Assembly: GCA_964243295.1 (NCBI GenBank)
Contig: CAXTEJ010000019.1
Location: 1 to 59,384, forward strand
Reading direction: 5' to 3'
Source: CAXTEJ01 sp964243295
Lineage (GTDB): Bacteria > Actinomycetota > Actinomycetes > Actinomycetales > Angustibacteraceae
DNA length: 59,384 bases
Shown here in pieces: positions 8,531-17,154 of this stretch (the stretch's first letter is position 1; each line of letters opens with the position of its first letter). Below the pieces are notes generated by a model. The model saw only the letters and a list, made by a program, of their open reading frames with translations, searched no databases and was not told where the DNA came from. Both the position numbers and the translations under genes were made by a program.

Positions 8531-9063
8531 CCCGTTTCCCCAGTCGCTCCGGCGGGCTGCATGCCCGTGAGCTGCTCGATGCCGTAGCGCTCGCGCAGGG
8601 CGATGATCGCGGCCTGGTCGGGAGGGCCGCCGCCGGTCAGCAGCGCGGCGAGCTCCTCGAAGTAGTGCTCGTGGCCGCCGGGCGCGCCGGACTGGAAGAA
8701 CATCCGGGCGGGCTGTTCGGTGGGGTTGCCGAAGGCGTGCGGCGTGCCGACGGGGACCCACATGAAGGAGCCCGGTCCGCCGCGCAGGAACGTCTCGCCG
8801 GACGCCGACGTCCAGTCGTGCCAGTCTCCGACCGTGCGGTCGAGCGGTTCGAAGGCCAGGACGTCGAGGGTGCCGCTGAGAACGTAGAAGATCTCCTGGC
8901 CCTCGCCGTGGACGTGTGCCCCGACGTCGTAGCCGGGAGGCACGACGACCTCGAACGTCGAGATCAGCGCGCCCTCGCTGCCGGTGACCTTGACGGTCGC
9001 GTCCACCCCGCCGCCGACGATGCGCCGGCCGCCGCCGGGTGCCAGCCGGACACCGTCGCTCAT
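8527..9063 (-). CDS. Cupin domain protein
   Basis: ATG at 9063 has GGAGG six bases before it. The product is 178 residues. Cupin motif 1 is visible as the His pair and acid in HVHGEGQEIFYVLSG, and motif 2 as PVGTPHAFGNP, so a metal site is likely. The C-terminal 45 residues (HEHYFEELAALLTGGG) are a helical extension seen in cupins of monooxygenase or isomerase type. It is the first gene of a two-gene operon with the alpha/beta hydrolase, under the 9191-9213 operator. The exact reaction cannot be told from the sequence. Confidence 0.87.
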   Translation of the reverse strand: MSDGVRLAPGGGRRIVGGGVDATVKVTGSEGALISTFEVVVPPGYDVGAHVHGEGQEIFYVLSGTLDVLAFEPLDRTVGDWHDWTSASGETFLRGGPGSFMWVPVGTPHAFGNPTEQPARMFFQSGAPGGHEHYFEELAALLTGGGPPDQAAIIALRERYGIEQLTGMQPAGATGETG

Positions 9064-9443
9064 AGCTGTCCTCCCGTGTCGATCTGCTGGCCCTGCGGCA
9101 GGTGGCTCGCCCACGCTCGACGGTCTCAGGAACGCCTGCTCGGTCAGGGACGACGACGGATGTGACGGTATCCCCGGCGCCGCCGGCTGCGCCTGGGTGC
9201 GGCTCACCCAGGCAGCTCGCCGCCGCGCGTTCGCTCTCTCCCGTAGCGTCACGGGTAGGGCTGCGCTGGTGGCCACGGCTCGTCAGGACTCCTGTGTCGA
9301 GCGGTCCCGCGACCTGTGGGAACCGGTGTCCCACAGCAACAGGAAGGAACTCCGATGGTGCTGCAGCTGCACCAGTCCTCCTGCGTCCGCGTGGGCGCAC
9401 GCCGGACGGCTGCGTCTCACCCAGCGTCCCCGGGAGTGGTGAC
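9064..9443. promoter_or_regulatory. Divergent control region with XRE operator copy 2 (9191-9213)
   Basis: This 380-base gap separates the cupin operon (leftward) from the Tat hydrolase (rightward) and contains no gene. Bases 9191-9213 repeat the XRE operator: GCCTGGGTG, five central bases, CACCCAGGC. A right half-site only, CTCACCCAG, occurs at 9416-9424, just before the Tat hydrolase start. Both divergent promoters could therefore be under the same regulator. Confidence 0.65.
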
Positions 9444-10250
9444 GTGATCTCCCGCAGAGTGTTCTCCCGCGGACTGGTCACCGGAGCGGTCGCCGGCGGC
9501 ATGACCGCGGCCAACGCCACCGAGGCGGGGGCGGTCGAGCCCTCCTCCAGCCTCGGTGCCTGCCGCGCGAAGGTCCGTGCCAGGAACGTGGTCCTCGTGC
9601 ACGGGCTCTTCGCCGACGGGTCCAGCTGGACCGAGGTCATCCGCCGGCTGCAGCGCACCGACCTGCGGGTGACCGCCGTGCAGAACCCCCTGACGACGCT
9701 GGCGGCCGCCGTGGCCGAGACACGCCGGGTGCTCGCCCTGCAGGACGGGCCGACGGTGCTCGCCGGGCACTCGTGGTCGGGGACGATCGTCAGCGAGGTC
9801 GGTGCCGACCCGGGGATCACCGGGCTCGTCTACGTCGCGGCACGGGCTCCGGACGCCGGCGAGGACTTCGCCGCACTGGCCAAGCGCTTCCCCACCCCGC
9901 CGGCCAGCGCGGGCATCGAGACGGTGGACGGGTACCAGCAGCTGAGCGAGCGGGCGTTCCTGCGTGACTTCGCCGGCGGGGTCGACCGCGAGAAGGCGCG
10001 CGTCCTGTACGCCGTCCAGGGCCGCAACACCACGACGCTCACGTCCGACCGGACCACGGTAGCCGCCTGGCGCACCCGACCGACCTGGTACCAGGTCTCG
10101 ACTCAGGACCGCACCATCAACCCGCAGCTCGAGCGGTTCCTCGCCCACCGGATGCGCGCGAAGACCATCGAGCTCGACACCAGCCACCTCTCCCTGGTGA
10201 CCAGGCCCCGAGCGGTCGCGAACCTCATCCTGGCCGCCGCCGGCCGGTGA
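9444..10250 (+). CDS. Tat-exported alpha/beta hydrolase (EstC-like)
   Basis: The start is GTG 9444 with GGGAG eight bases upstream; the product is 268 residues. The N-terminus has a twin-arginine signal (SRRVFSRG followed by a small hydrophobic stretch and AANATEAGA), so export through Tat is expected. The hydrolase core begins NVVLVHGLFADGSSW, has the nucleophile elbow GHSWSG and the catalytic His in LDTSHLSLV. This pattern is typical of small HNL/EstC-like esterases annotated alpha/beta hydrolase in actinobacteria. It is divergent from the cupin operon, and the XRE half-site lies within 30 bases of its start. Confidence 0.88.
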   Translation: MISRRVFSRGLVTGAVAGGMTAANATEAGAVEPSSSLGACRAKVRARNVVLVHGLFADGSSWTEVIRRLQRTDLRVTAVQNPLTTLAAAVAETRRVLALQDGPTVLAGHSWSGTIVSEVGADPGITGLVYVAARAPDAGEDFAALAKRFPTPPASAGIETVDGYQQLSERAFLRDFAGGVDREKARVLYAVQGRNTTTLTSDRTTVAAWRTRPTWYQVSTQDRTINPQLERFLAHRMRAKTIELDTSHLSLVTRPRAVANLILAAAGR

Positions 10251-10347
10251 TCTGAACGATCGTGCTCGCCGTCGATGGTCCGTCGTCGATCGCCGGCTGC
10301 CACGTCCGCGAGGTACGGAGGCGGGGTCGAGGCCGACGACGTCGTCC

Positions 10348-10564
10348 ATGTCCGGCGCCTTCGAGGCGCAGGGCAAGGCCCTGGTGGTGACGGGGATCCC
10401 GGTCGACCCGGTCACCCACCTCGGGAAGACCTACACGATCGGCCAGGCCACCAACGCCCTGCTCCACCCCGGGCTCGGGTGCCACGGTGAACCACGACGA
10501 CCTCGGCCAGGCGGTCCGGGACGCGATGTGGCAGCCCGTCTACGCCGGCGACGTGGGTCCGTGA
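10348..10564 (+). pseudogene. Remnant of NAD(P)-dependent malic enzyme, C-terminus
   Basis: From 10348 the frame reads ALVVTGIPVDPVTHLGKTYT then IGQATNALLHPGLG, which corresponds to the conserved C-terminal part of malic enzyme (usually ALVATGSPFDPV..., IGQANNALVFPGLG). A frameshift near 10485 moves the match to another frame ending VRDAMWQPVY before TGA 10562-10564, also a malic-enzyme C-terminal signature. About 70 residues survive of a protein that is normally 400-570, with a deletion between the two pieces. No upstream malic-enzyme sequence precedes it. Confidence 0.6.
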
Positions 10565-10694
10565 CGGCAGCATCGGCGAAGCCCCACCGCAGCGGCACGG
10601 CCCGGTGGCCATGAGAGCAAGCGAGCAAGCACGCTCCTGCTTGGGTGTTCACCCGACCTACAGTCGGCGATCCCGTCGGCCGATTCCCCTTCCC

Positions 10695-13004
10695 ATGACC
10701 ACGATCCGCGATGTGCTGGCGTCCCAGGCGATCACGAGCGTGTTCCAGCCCATCGTCGACCTGGCGACCGGGTCGGTCGTGGCCTACGAGGCGCTCGCGC
10801 GTGGTCCGCACGGCCGCTTGCAGCGACCGGACCTGATGTTCGCCGAGGCGCGGGTGGCCGGCGTCCTGGCCGAGCTGGATCAGGCGTGTCGAGCCGCTGC
10901 CTTCCGGGGCGCGGTCGAGCACGGCCTTCTCGCACCGCTCACGCTCTTCGTCAACGTCGAGCCCGAGGTGCTGGACAGCGCACCGCTCGACGACCTGCTG
11001 GCGATCGCCGATCAGGCCCCCGGCTCCTTGAGGGTCGTCATGGAGATCACGGAGCGGGCGTTGTCCGTCCGTCCGGCCGACCTCCTGCGCACGGTGCAAC
11101 GGGTGCGCGACCTCGGCTGGGCGGTGGCACTGGACGACGTGGGGGCGGACGCGATGTCCCTGGCCTTCATGCCGCTGCTGCGCCCCGACGTGGTCAAGCT
11201 CGACCTTCGGCTGGTCCAGGAGCGGCCGGGATCGGCCATCGCGGAGATCATGAACGCCGTCAACGCCTATGCCGAGCGCAGCGGCGCGTTGATCCTCGCC
11301 GAGGGCATCGAGAACGAGCAGCACCTCGCCGTCGCGCGCGGGCTCGGGGCGCGCCTCGGGCAGGGCTGGATGTTCGGTCGCCCCGCTCCGGGACTGGCGC
11401 CGCAGCTCGAGGTCGCCGAGCTCGTGCTCCCCGACCCGCCGCGCACAGTCCAGCTGGAGGAGTCCCCGTTCGCGTGCGTTCCCCGGGACGTCGTCGTCCG
11501 TCGATCTCCCAAGGCTCTGCTCATCCAGCTGAGCAAGCAGCTCGAGCGGGAGGCCATGCGACTGGGCAAGACGTGCGTCGTCGCCGCCACCTTCCAGGAG
11601 GCGCGCTACTTCACCCCGTCCACGGCACAACGCTACCGAGACCTCGTCGAGCGCACCGGGTTCGTCTGCGCCCTCGGTGAGGGCCTGTCCGCTGAGCCAG
11701 TCCCGGGAGTCCGAGGCGCTGCGCTGTCGCCCGACGACCCGGTGCGCGGCGAGTGGGACCTCGTGATCCTGGGGCCCCACTTCGCCGCGGCCCTTCTCGC
11801 GCGAGACCTCGGCGACACCGGACCCGACGTGGAACGGACGTTCGAGTACGTCCTGACCTACGACCGCGACACCGTCGTCCGTGCCATCAGCGCACTGCTC
11901 TCCCGGGTGGTGCCACGCCGGTACCCGCTCACCCCGACGGCATCGCCGACGTCCGCGCCACCACTCGGTCGTGCACCTGTGACGACCGCTCATCGCCTGC
12001 CGGTTCTGGCTGACCCGACCGGTGGGTCGGAAGCCCTGCTGCACCGCGCCCTCGCCGCGACGACGAGCGGCGTGACCATCGCCGCGATCGACCGCCCGGA
12101 CCAGCCCCTCATCTACGCGAACACGGCGTTCGAAACTCTGTCAGGTTTCCGCGTCGAAGAGGTGCTCGGAGGCAACTGTCGGTTCCTGCAGGGTCCTGAC
12201 ACCGATCCGGCGGCTGTCAGCCGTATCCGTGCGGCTGTCGACGCCGGCGTCGAGTGCCGCGAGACACTGCTCAACTACCGCGGGCCGCAGCGGACCCCGT
12301 GGTGGAACGAGATCTTCCTCGCGCCTGTCGCCGACGAGGCCGGGCGGGTGCTGCAGTACATCGGCGTGCAGAACGACGTGACGTCGCGCGTCCTCGCTGA
12401 GCGGGCGCTGGAACGTGAGCGCGATCGTGCGCAGAGCCTGCTCGTGCAGATCGAGCGGCTCGCCTACACGGACCCGCTCACGGGTCTGGCGAACCGTCGG
12501 CGCGTGCAGGACCAGGTCGAGACGGCCCTGTGGGATGCACGTACCGGCGACTCCGCACTCGCGCTGCTCTTCCTGGACCTCGATGGTTTCAAGGAGGTCA
12601 ACGACCGGCTCGGGCACGCGGCCGGCGACGAGCTGCTGGTCGTCACGGCTCGACGGCTGATGGGGCGGCTGCGGCGAAGCGACCTGCTCGCCCGTCTCGG
12701 CGGCGATGAGTTCCTCGTCGCACTGCTCCACCTCGACCCGGCGACCGCCAAGGCGGAGGCGGCGCGCGTCGCCACCCAGCTCGCAGAGGTAGCGGGCCAG
12801 CCGGTGCGCCTGCATGGCGAGGACGTGTCCATCGGCATCAGCATCGGCGTGAGCACCTTCCCTGACGAGGGCGAGGACTTCGCCGAGCTGATGCACCTGG
12901 CCGACATGCGGATGTACGAGCTGAAGCGTCCTAGCGGCGACCGCAGCAACGAGGTCGCGACGGGGGCGACCACGGGCATGGTGCCGAGGGTGATCCACCA
13001 GTAG
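10695..13004 (+). CDS. EAL-DICT-LOV-GGDEF protein, probable blue-light cyclic-di-GMP switch
   Basis: The preferred start is ATG 10695 (769 residues), where family similarity begins; GTG 10605 is an in-frame alternative. No clear SD precedes either. Order: EAL (about 10-245; YEALARG, the Asn in LFVNVEPE, MEITER, LDDVG, AEGIEN and GQGWMFG are all present), DICT sensory domain (about 270-405), LOV-type PAS (about 445-560) and GGDEF (about 595-750). The LOV motif GGNCRFLQG holds the flavin-adduct cysteine at residue 495 (codon 12177-12179), followed by flavin-contact Asn and Gln residues (NEIFLAP, IGVQNDVT). The cyclase has an intact GGDEF and an RRSD inhibitory site. Both activities look competent, so light may tip the balance between them (inference). 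Confidence 0.93.
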   Translation: MTTIRDVLASQAITSVFQPIVDLATGSVVAYEALARGPHGRLQRPDLMFAEARVAGVLAELDQACRAAAFRGAVEHGLLAPLTLFVNVEPEVLDSAPLDDLLAIADQAPGSLRVVMEITERALSVRPADLLRTVQRVRDLGWAVALDDVGADAMSLAFMPLLRPDVVKLDLRLVQERPGSAIAEIMNAVNAYAERSGALILAEGIENEQHLAVARGLGARLGQGWMFGRPAPGLAPQLEVAELVLPDPPRTVQLEESPFACVPRDVVVRRSPKALLIQLSKQLEREAMRLGKTCVVAATFQEARYFTPSTAQRYRDLVERTGFVCALGEGLSAEPVPGVRGAALSPDDPVRGEWDLVILGPHFAAALLARDLGDTGPDVERTFEYVLTYDRDTVVRAISALLSRVVPRRYPLTPTASPTSAPPLGRAPVTTAHRLPVLADPTGGSEALLHRALAATTSGVTIAAIDRPDQPLIYANTAFETLSGFRVEEVLGGNCRFLQGPDTDPAAVSRIRAAVDAGVECRETLLNYRGPQRTPWWNEIFLAPVADEAGRVLQYIGVQNDVTSRVLAERALERERDRAQSLLVQIERLAYTDPLTGLANRRRVQDQVETALWDARTGDSALALLFLDLDGFKEVNDRLGHAAGDELLVVTARRLMGRLRRSDLLARLGGDEFLVALLHLDPATAKAEAARVATQLAEVAGQPVRLHGEDVSIGISIGVSTFPDEGEDFAELMHLADMRMYELKRPSGDRSNEVATGATTGMVPRVIHQ

Positions 13005-13064
13005 TCGGCATGACCCAGGTGAGCGCCGGGCTGACGTCGCCGGGCGCGTGACAGGGGGCTGACA

Positions 13065-13079
13065 CTTGATCCGGTCAAG
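13065..13079. promoter_or_regulatory. Palindrome before furA-katG
   Basis: CTTGA (13065-13069) and TCAAG (13075-13079) form an inverted repeat with five central bases, 23 bases before the furA ATG. FurA-type peroxide sensors are known to repress their own furA-katG promoter from such upstream sites, so this is the best operator candidate here. The sequence does not match a consensus I can quote. Confidence 0.4.
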
Positions 13080-13101
13080 GAAAGGTGACAGGCTCCACAG
13101 C

Positions 13102-13554
13102 ATGCCCCCGGCCGCCGACCTCGAGCGCGCGCTGCGGGGGGCGGCGCTGCGGGTGACGCGGCAGCGGGTCGCGGTGCTCTCGGCCCTGCACGAGCACCCC
13201 CACGCCGACACCGACACGGTCATCGAGACCGTGCGCGCGTCGTACGGGCCGGTGTCCCACCAGGCGGTGTACGACGTGCTCCGCGCCCTCACCGACGTCG
13301 GCCTGGTGCGGCGCATCCAGCCCTCGGGCTCGGTCGCGCTCTACGAGGTGCGCGTCGGCGACAACCACCACCACGTCGTGTGCCGGTCCTGCGGGGCCGT
13401 CGCCGACGTCGACTGCGCGGTCGGCGGGTCGCCGTGCCTGACCGCCTCGGACGACGCGGGCTTCGTCATCGACGAGGCCGAGGTCGTCTACTGGGGCCGG
13501 TGCTCCGCCTGCACCGCCCGGGCGACCACCCCGCGGCCCACGTCGGCTCCATGA
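13102..13554 (+). CDS. furA: Fur family regulator (FurA/CatR type)
   Basis: ATG 13102 gives 150 residues. The winged-helix domain comes first (TRQRVAVLSALHEHPHADTD, then SHQAVYDVLRALTDVGLVRR). The metal/dimer domain has the regulatory histidine cluster NHHHVVCRSC and two CxxC pairs (CRSC, CSAC) for structural zinc. katG follows 70 bases downstream in the same direction. In actinobacteria a Fur paralogue directly before katG normally acts as a peroxide- and iron-responsive repressor of both genes, and the arrangement here fits that. A palindrome lies upstream. Confidence 0.9.
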   Translation: MPPAADLERALRGAALRVTRQRVAVLSALHEHPHADTDTVIETVRASYGPVSHQAVYDVLRALTDVGLVRRIQPSGSVALYEVRVGDNHHHVVCRSCGAVADVDCAVGGSPCLTASDDAGFVIDEAEVVYWGRCSACTARATTPRPTSAP

Positions 13555-13624
13555 CCGGCACCACCTGACGCACGACCGCCACGCCACGGCATCACGAGCA
13601 CCAGCAGCACGAGGAGAGGCAGAC

Positions 13625-15865
13625 ATGACCCAGACCGACCCCAAGCCCCGCGACACCAGCGTCAGCGCCCAGGGCACCGACCACACCGCCAGCACCAGCG
13701 AGTCGGAGAACCCGGCGATCCCCGGGCCCACCCTGCAGGTCAGCCAGCGCCCGCGCAGCAACAGCGACTGGTGGCCCCACCAGGTCGACCTGTCGGTGCT
13801 CAACAAGCCCTCGCGCGACTCCGACCCGCTCGGTGACGGCTTCGACTACCGCAAGGCCGTGCAGTCGCTCGACGTCACTGCGGTCAAGCGCGACCTCGCC
13901 GAGCTGATGCGCACCTCGCAGGAGTGGTGGCCCTCGGACTGGGGCCACTACGGCCCGCTGTTCATCCGCATGTCGTGGCACTCGGCCGGCACCTACCGCA
14001 GCGCCGACGGGCGCGGCGGCGGCGGCAAGGGTGAGCAGCGCTTCGCCCCCCTCAACAGCTGGCCCGACAACGCCAACCTCGACAAGGCGCGCCGGCTGCT
14101 GCTGCCCGTGAAGCAGAAGTACGGCCGCTCGCTGTCGTGGGCCGACCTGCTGGTGCTCGCCGGCAACGTTGCCCACGACGACATGGGCCTGAAGACCTTC
14201 GGCTTCGCCTTCGGCCGCGAGGACGCGTGGCAGCCGACCGAGACCTTCTGGGGTCCTGAGGACACCTGGCTCGGCGACGAGCGCTACAGCGACGACGCCC
14301 CGCTCGACCTGTCCGAGGACGACCTCGCCGCCGTCACGATGGGCCTGATCTACGTCAACCCCGAGGGGCCGCAGGGCAACCCCGACCCGGCCGCGTCGGC
14401 GCACGACATCCGCGTCACGTTCAGCCGCATGGGCATGACCGACGAGGAGACCGTCGCGCTGATCGCCGGTGGCCACACGTTCGGCAAGGCGCACGGCGCC
14501 GGTGACCCCTCGCTCGTCGGACCGGAGCCCGAGGGCTGCCCGGTCGGCGCCGGCGGTCTGGGCTGGACCAACCAGCACGGCACCGGCAAGGGCGCCGACA
14601 CCATCACCAGCGGTCTCGAGGGTGCGTGGACGGCGACGCCGACCACCTGGGACAACGGCTACTTCGAGCTGCTGTTCAACCAGGAGTGGGAGCTCACCGA
14701 GAGCCCGGCCGGCGCCAAGCAGTGGAAGCCCAAGGCGCCCGAGGCCCAGGGGCTCGTGCCCGACGCCCACATCGCGGGCAAGACGAACCCCCCGATGATG
14801 GCGACGTCCGACGTCGCGCTGCTCGCCGACCCGGTGTTCCACGAGATCTCCGAGCGGTACTACCGCGACCCCGAGCTGTTCGCTGACGCCTACGCCCGCG
14901 CCTGGTTCAAGCTGCTCCACCGCGACATGGGCCCCAAGAGCCGCTACCTCGGCCCGGACGTGCCCGCCGAGGACCTCATCTGGCAGGACCCGCTGCCGGC
15001 GGTCTCGCACGACCTGGTCTCGGACGCCGACGTCGCCGAGCTCAAGGCCGCGATCCTGGAGTCGGGCCTGACCGTCCCGCAGCTGGTCCACACCGCCTGG
15101 TCGTCGGCGGCGACGTTCCGCAGCACCGACAAGCGCGGCGGGGCCAACGGCGCCCGTCTGCGGCTCGAGCCGCAGACCTCGTGGCCGGTCAACGCCGGCA
15201 CCGCCGAGGTCATCGCGAGGCTCGACGAGGTGCGTCAGTCCTCCGGCAAGCAGGTCTCGCTCGCCGACATGATCGTGCTCGGCGGCTCGGCGGCGATCGA
15301 GAAGGGCGCCGCGGACGCCGGTGTGCAGGTCACCGTGCCGTTCTCGGCCGGCCGCACCGACGCCACCCAGGAGACCACCGACGCCGAGGGCCAGAAGTGG
15401 CTGCAGCCGCGCGCCGACGGGTTCCGCAACTGGTCCAGGCCCGGCTCGAAGGTCTCGCCCGAGCAGCTGCTCGTCGACCGCGCCTACATGCTCGACATGA
15501 CGCCGCGCGAGATGACGGTGCTCGTGGGTGGCCTGCGCGTCCTCGGCGCCAACACCGACGGCGTCCAGCACGGTGTGTTCACCGACCGCGTCGGCGTGCT
15601 GTCGCAGGACTTCTTCACCACGCTGCTCGACCTCGGCACCACCTGGCGCACCTCGGCCACGGACGAGAACGTCTACGAGGGCCTCGACGCGGCCGGCGCC
15701 GTGGTGCGCACCGCGACGCCGGTCGACCTGGTCTTCAACTCCAACTCGATCCTGCGCGGCATCACGGAGGTCTACTCCTTCGTCGACACCAAGGAGAAGT
15801 TCGTGACCGACTTCGTCGAGGCGTGGGTCAAGGTCATGGAGCTCGACCGGTACGACCTGCGCTAG
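13625..15865 (+). CDS. katG: Catalase-peroxidase KatG
   Basis: The 746-residue bifunctional haem enzyme breaks down hydrogen peroxide and has peroxidase activity. ATG 13625 follows a GGAGAGG ribosome site. The distal pocket Arg115-Trp118-His119 lies in RMSWHSAGTYR, and the crosslink partners Tyr243 (LIYVNPEG) and Met269 (RMGMTDEE) are present, so the Met-Tyr-Trp adduct needed for catalase activity can form. The proximal haem ligand is His284 (GGHTFGKAHGA). The second, haem-less half follows at full length. The first 45 residues are a polar tail. It is cotranscribed with furA (70-base gap). In many actinobacteria KatG also activates isoniazid; nothing here bears on that. Confidence 0.98.
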   Translation: MTQTDPKPRDTSVSAQGTDHTASTSESENPAIPGPTLQVSQRPRSNSDWWPHQVDLSVLNKPSRDSDPLGDGFDYRKAVQSLDVTAVKRDLAELMRTSQEWWPSDWGHYGPLFIRMSWHSAGTYRSADGRGGGGKGEQRFAPLNSWPDNANLDKARRLLLPVKQKYGRSLSWADLLVLAGNVAHDDMGLKTFGFAFGREDAWQPTETFWGPEDTWLGDERYSDDAPLDLSEDDLAAVTMGLIYVNPEGPQGNPDPAASAHDIRVTFSRMGMTDEETVALIAGGHTFGKAHGAGDPSLVGPEPEGCPVGAGGLGWTNQHGTGKGADTITSGLEGAWTATPTTWDNGYFELLFNQEWELTESPAGAKQWKPKAPEAQGLVPDAHIAGKTNPPMMATSDVALLADPVFHEISERYYRDPELFADAYARAWFKLLHRDMGPKSRYLGPDVPAEDLIWQDPLPAVSHDLVSDADVAELKAAILESGLTVPQLVHTAWSSAATFRSTDKRGGANGARLRLEPQTSWPVNAGTAEVIARLDEVRQSSGKQVSLADMIVLGGSAAIEKGAADAGVQVTVPFSAGRTDATQETTDAEGQKWLQPRADGFRNWSRPGSKVSPEQLLVDRAYMLDMTPREMTVLVGGLRVLGANTDGVQHGVFTDRVGVLSQDFFTTLLDLGTTWRTSATDENVYEGLDAAGAVVRTATPVDLVFNSNSILRGITEVYSFVDTKEKFVTDFVEAWVKVMELDRYDLR

Positions 15866-15882
15866 TCGCAGCAGCTCACCGC

Positions 15883-15899
15883 ACCGGGCGCGCCCCGGT
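15883..15899 (+). terminator. Hairpin after katG
   Basis: ACCGGG (15883-15888), five bases and CCCGGT (15894-15899) form a GC-rich stem 18 bases after the katG stop, between convergent genes. No T run follows, which is common in high-GC actinobacteria. The stem is short, so this is only a candidate. Confidence 0.4.
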
Positions 15900-15935
15900 C
15901 CGCCGATCCGTCGGTGGGCCGGGGCGTCGCCCTGC

Positions 15936-16505
15936 TCAGCGACGGGCCACCTCGTGCAGCGGCCCCTGCAGCCACGCGGTCGCCTCCGCGTGCGAGCGCA
16001 GCCGGACGACGGGCAGCTCGGGCCGGTCGGCGAGCAGCCCCTCCACCCGCTGCCGGGTGAGCGGGTGCGTGCGCCAGGCCCACCGGACGACGTGGTCGGG
16101 GTCGGTGAGGAAGGTCCGCAGCGGCGCCTCGACGTTGCCGTTCCACAGCACCTCGCGCAGCACCCGCCGCCGCAGGGTGCGACGCACCACCTGGGTCATG
16201 GTGCGGACGCGTGGCACGTCCAGCCACACGACGAGGTCCGCGTGGGCGGCCAGCAGCGCCCGCGTCTCGGCGTACTGCCACTCGGTGACCCAGCGGGCCG
16301 ATGTCGCCAGCGCCCGCACGTCGTCGACGAAGGTCGGCCGCCGCACCCACCCGGCGCCGTGAGCGAGGGCGTCGATCTCCGTGTGCGGCAGCTCCAGCAG
16401 CTCGCCCACCCGTCGGGCCAGCGTCGTCTTGCCCGACCCGGACGTGCCCGCTATCAGCACCCTGCAGGGCTTGTGCAGCAACGGGTCTGCCGCGCCACGG
16501 AGCAC
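15936..16505 (-). CDS. P-loop NTPase, nucleoside-kinase-like
   Basis: The protein has 189 residues from GTG 16505. The Walker A loop GTSGSGKTT is at about residues 20-28 in a strand-loop-helix setting (RVLIAGTSGSGKTTLARRVG). ELPHTEIDALAHG supplies the usual substrate-binding acid of FlaR/adenylate-kinase-like enzymes, and LVVWLDVPR is a Walker B-like strand. An Arg-rich lid follows (RRTLRRRVLREV). It resembles proteins annotated AAA family ATPase or topology modulation protein. The substrate is unknown. It stands alone, convergent with katG. Confidence 0.8.
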   Translation of the reverse strand: MLRGAADPLLHKPCRVLIAGTSGSGKTTLARRVGELLELPHTEIDALAHGAGWVRRPTFVDDVRALATSARWVTEWQYAETRALLAAHADLVVWLDVPRVRTMTQVVRRTLRRRVLREVLWNGNVEAPLRTFLTDPDHVVRWAWRTHPLTRQRVEGLLADRPELPVVRLRSHAEATAWLQGPLHEVARR

Positions 16506-16532
16506 CCGTCGAGGCTATCGCTGACGGTGACG

Positions 16533-17117
16533 TCAGGCGGGGCGCCCCAGACGCCCGAGCACCTTCGTCGCGCGGGCGGCGTCGTCGGGCACCTCGACCG
16601 CGGGGCGGCAGATGCCGTCCATGTAGAGCGCGTCGCCGAAGGCGTCGGCGCCCGCCTCGATGCGGTCGAGCTCGTCCTCGGTCAGCGCCGCCTCGGGCAC
16701 CGACGACATCAGGCCGCAGGCCCTCGCGATGTCGGTGCGGTGCACGTAGAGGTCCCAGACGTAGAACTGCTCGAGGGTCTGGCCGACCGTCGTGGGGCCG
16801 AACCAGCCGTCGAACGGGCGGGCCGCGACCTGCGGGTCGGCGAGCAGGTCGGCGACGGCACGCGCGTGCGCCCGCCAGGCCGCGGCCGGGTCGGTGCCGA
16901 CGTCCGGCAGCTCACCGGTCAGCGGGAGGTCGCGGTCGGCGAGGAAGGACCGTTCAGTGTCGACCACGTGGCGCACGACCTCGCGGGCACTCCAGGCATC
17001 GCACGGCGAGGGCGCGTCCCAGCGGTCGGCGGGGACGGCGTCCACCACGGCGGTGAAGGGTCGGGCGGCGGCCGCGAAGGCGCCGGCGGTGGTCGAGACG
17101 TCGTCGAGGGTGTCCAT
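16533..17117 (-). CDS. TIGR03086-type DinB/mycothiol-dependent fold protein
   Basis: ATG 17117 gives 194 residues. The sequence has the pattern of the maleylpyruvate-isomerase N-terminal/DinB four-helix bundle: WDAPSPCDAWSAREVVRHVVDTE carries the first metal histidine, and FYVWDLYVHRTDIARACG carries the later HxxD-like part. Families of this kind use mycothiol or bacillithiol as cofactor, which suits an actinobacterium. Substrate unknown. It is divergent from the AraC gene, with only 37 bases between start codons, so the AraC protein is a good candidate to control it. Confidence 0.8.
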   Translation of the reverse strand: MDTLDDVSTTAGAFAAAARPFTAVVDAVPADRWDAPSPCDAWSAREVVRHVVDTERSFLADRDLPLTGELPDVGTDPAAAWRAHARAVADLLADPQVAARPFDGWFGPTTVGQTLEQFYVWDLYVHRTDIARACGLMSSVPEAALTEDELDRIEAGADAFGDALYMDGICRPAVEVPDDAARATKVLGRLGRPA

Positions 17118-17154
17118 GCCGCTGACGCTAGCGACGTGCGGGAGGCTTGCCTTG

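Noticed and set aside
7700..9820. 706-codon leftward frame including the hydrolase
   Set aside because: The hydrolase starts by TTGA overlap at 8530; beyond it the frame overlaps the cupin gene and the operator region.
13592..15571. 659-codon open frame antisense to katG
   Set aside because: katG is complete and highly conserved; long antisense frames are a normal effect of high GC at third codon positions.
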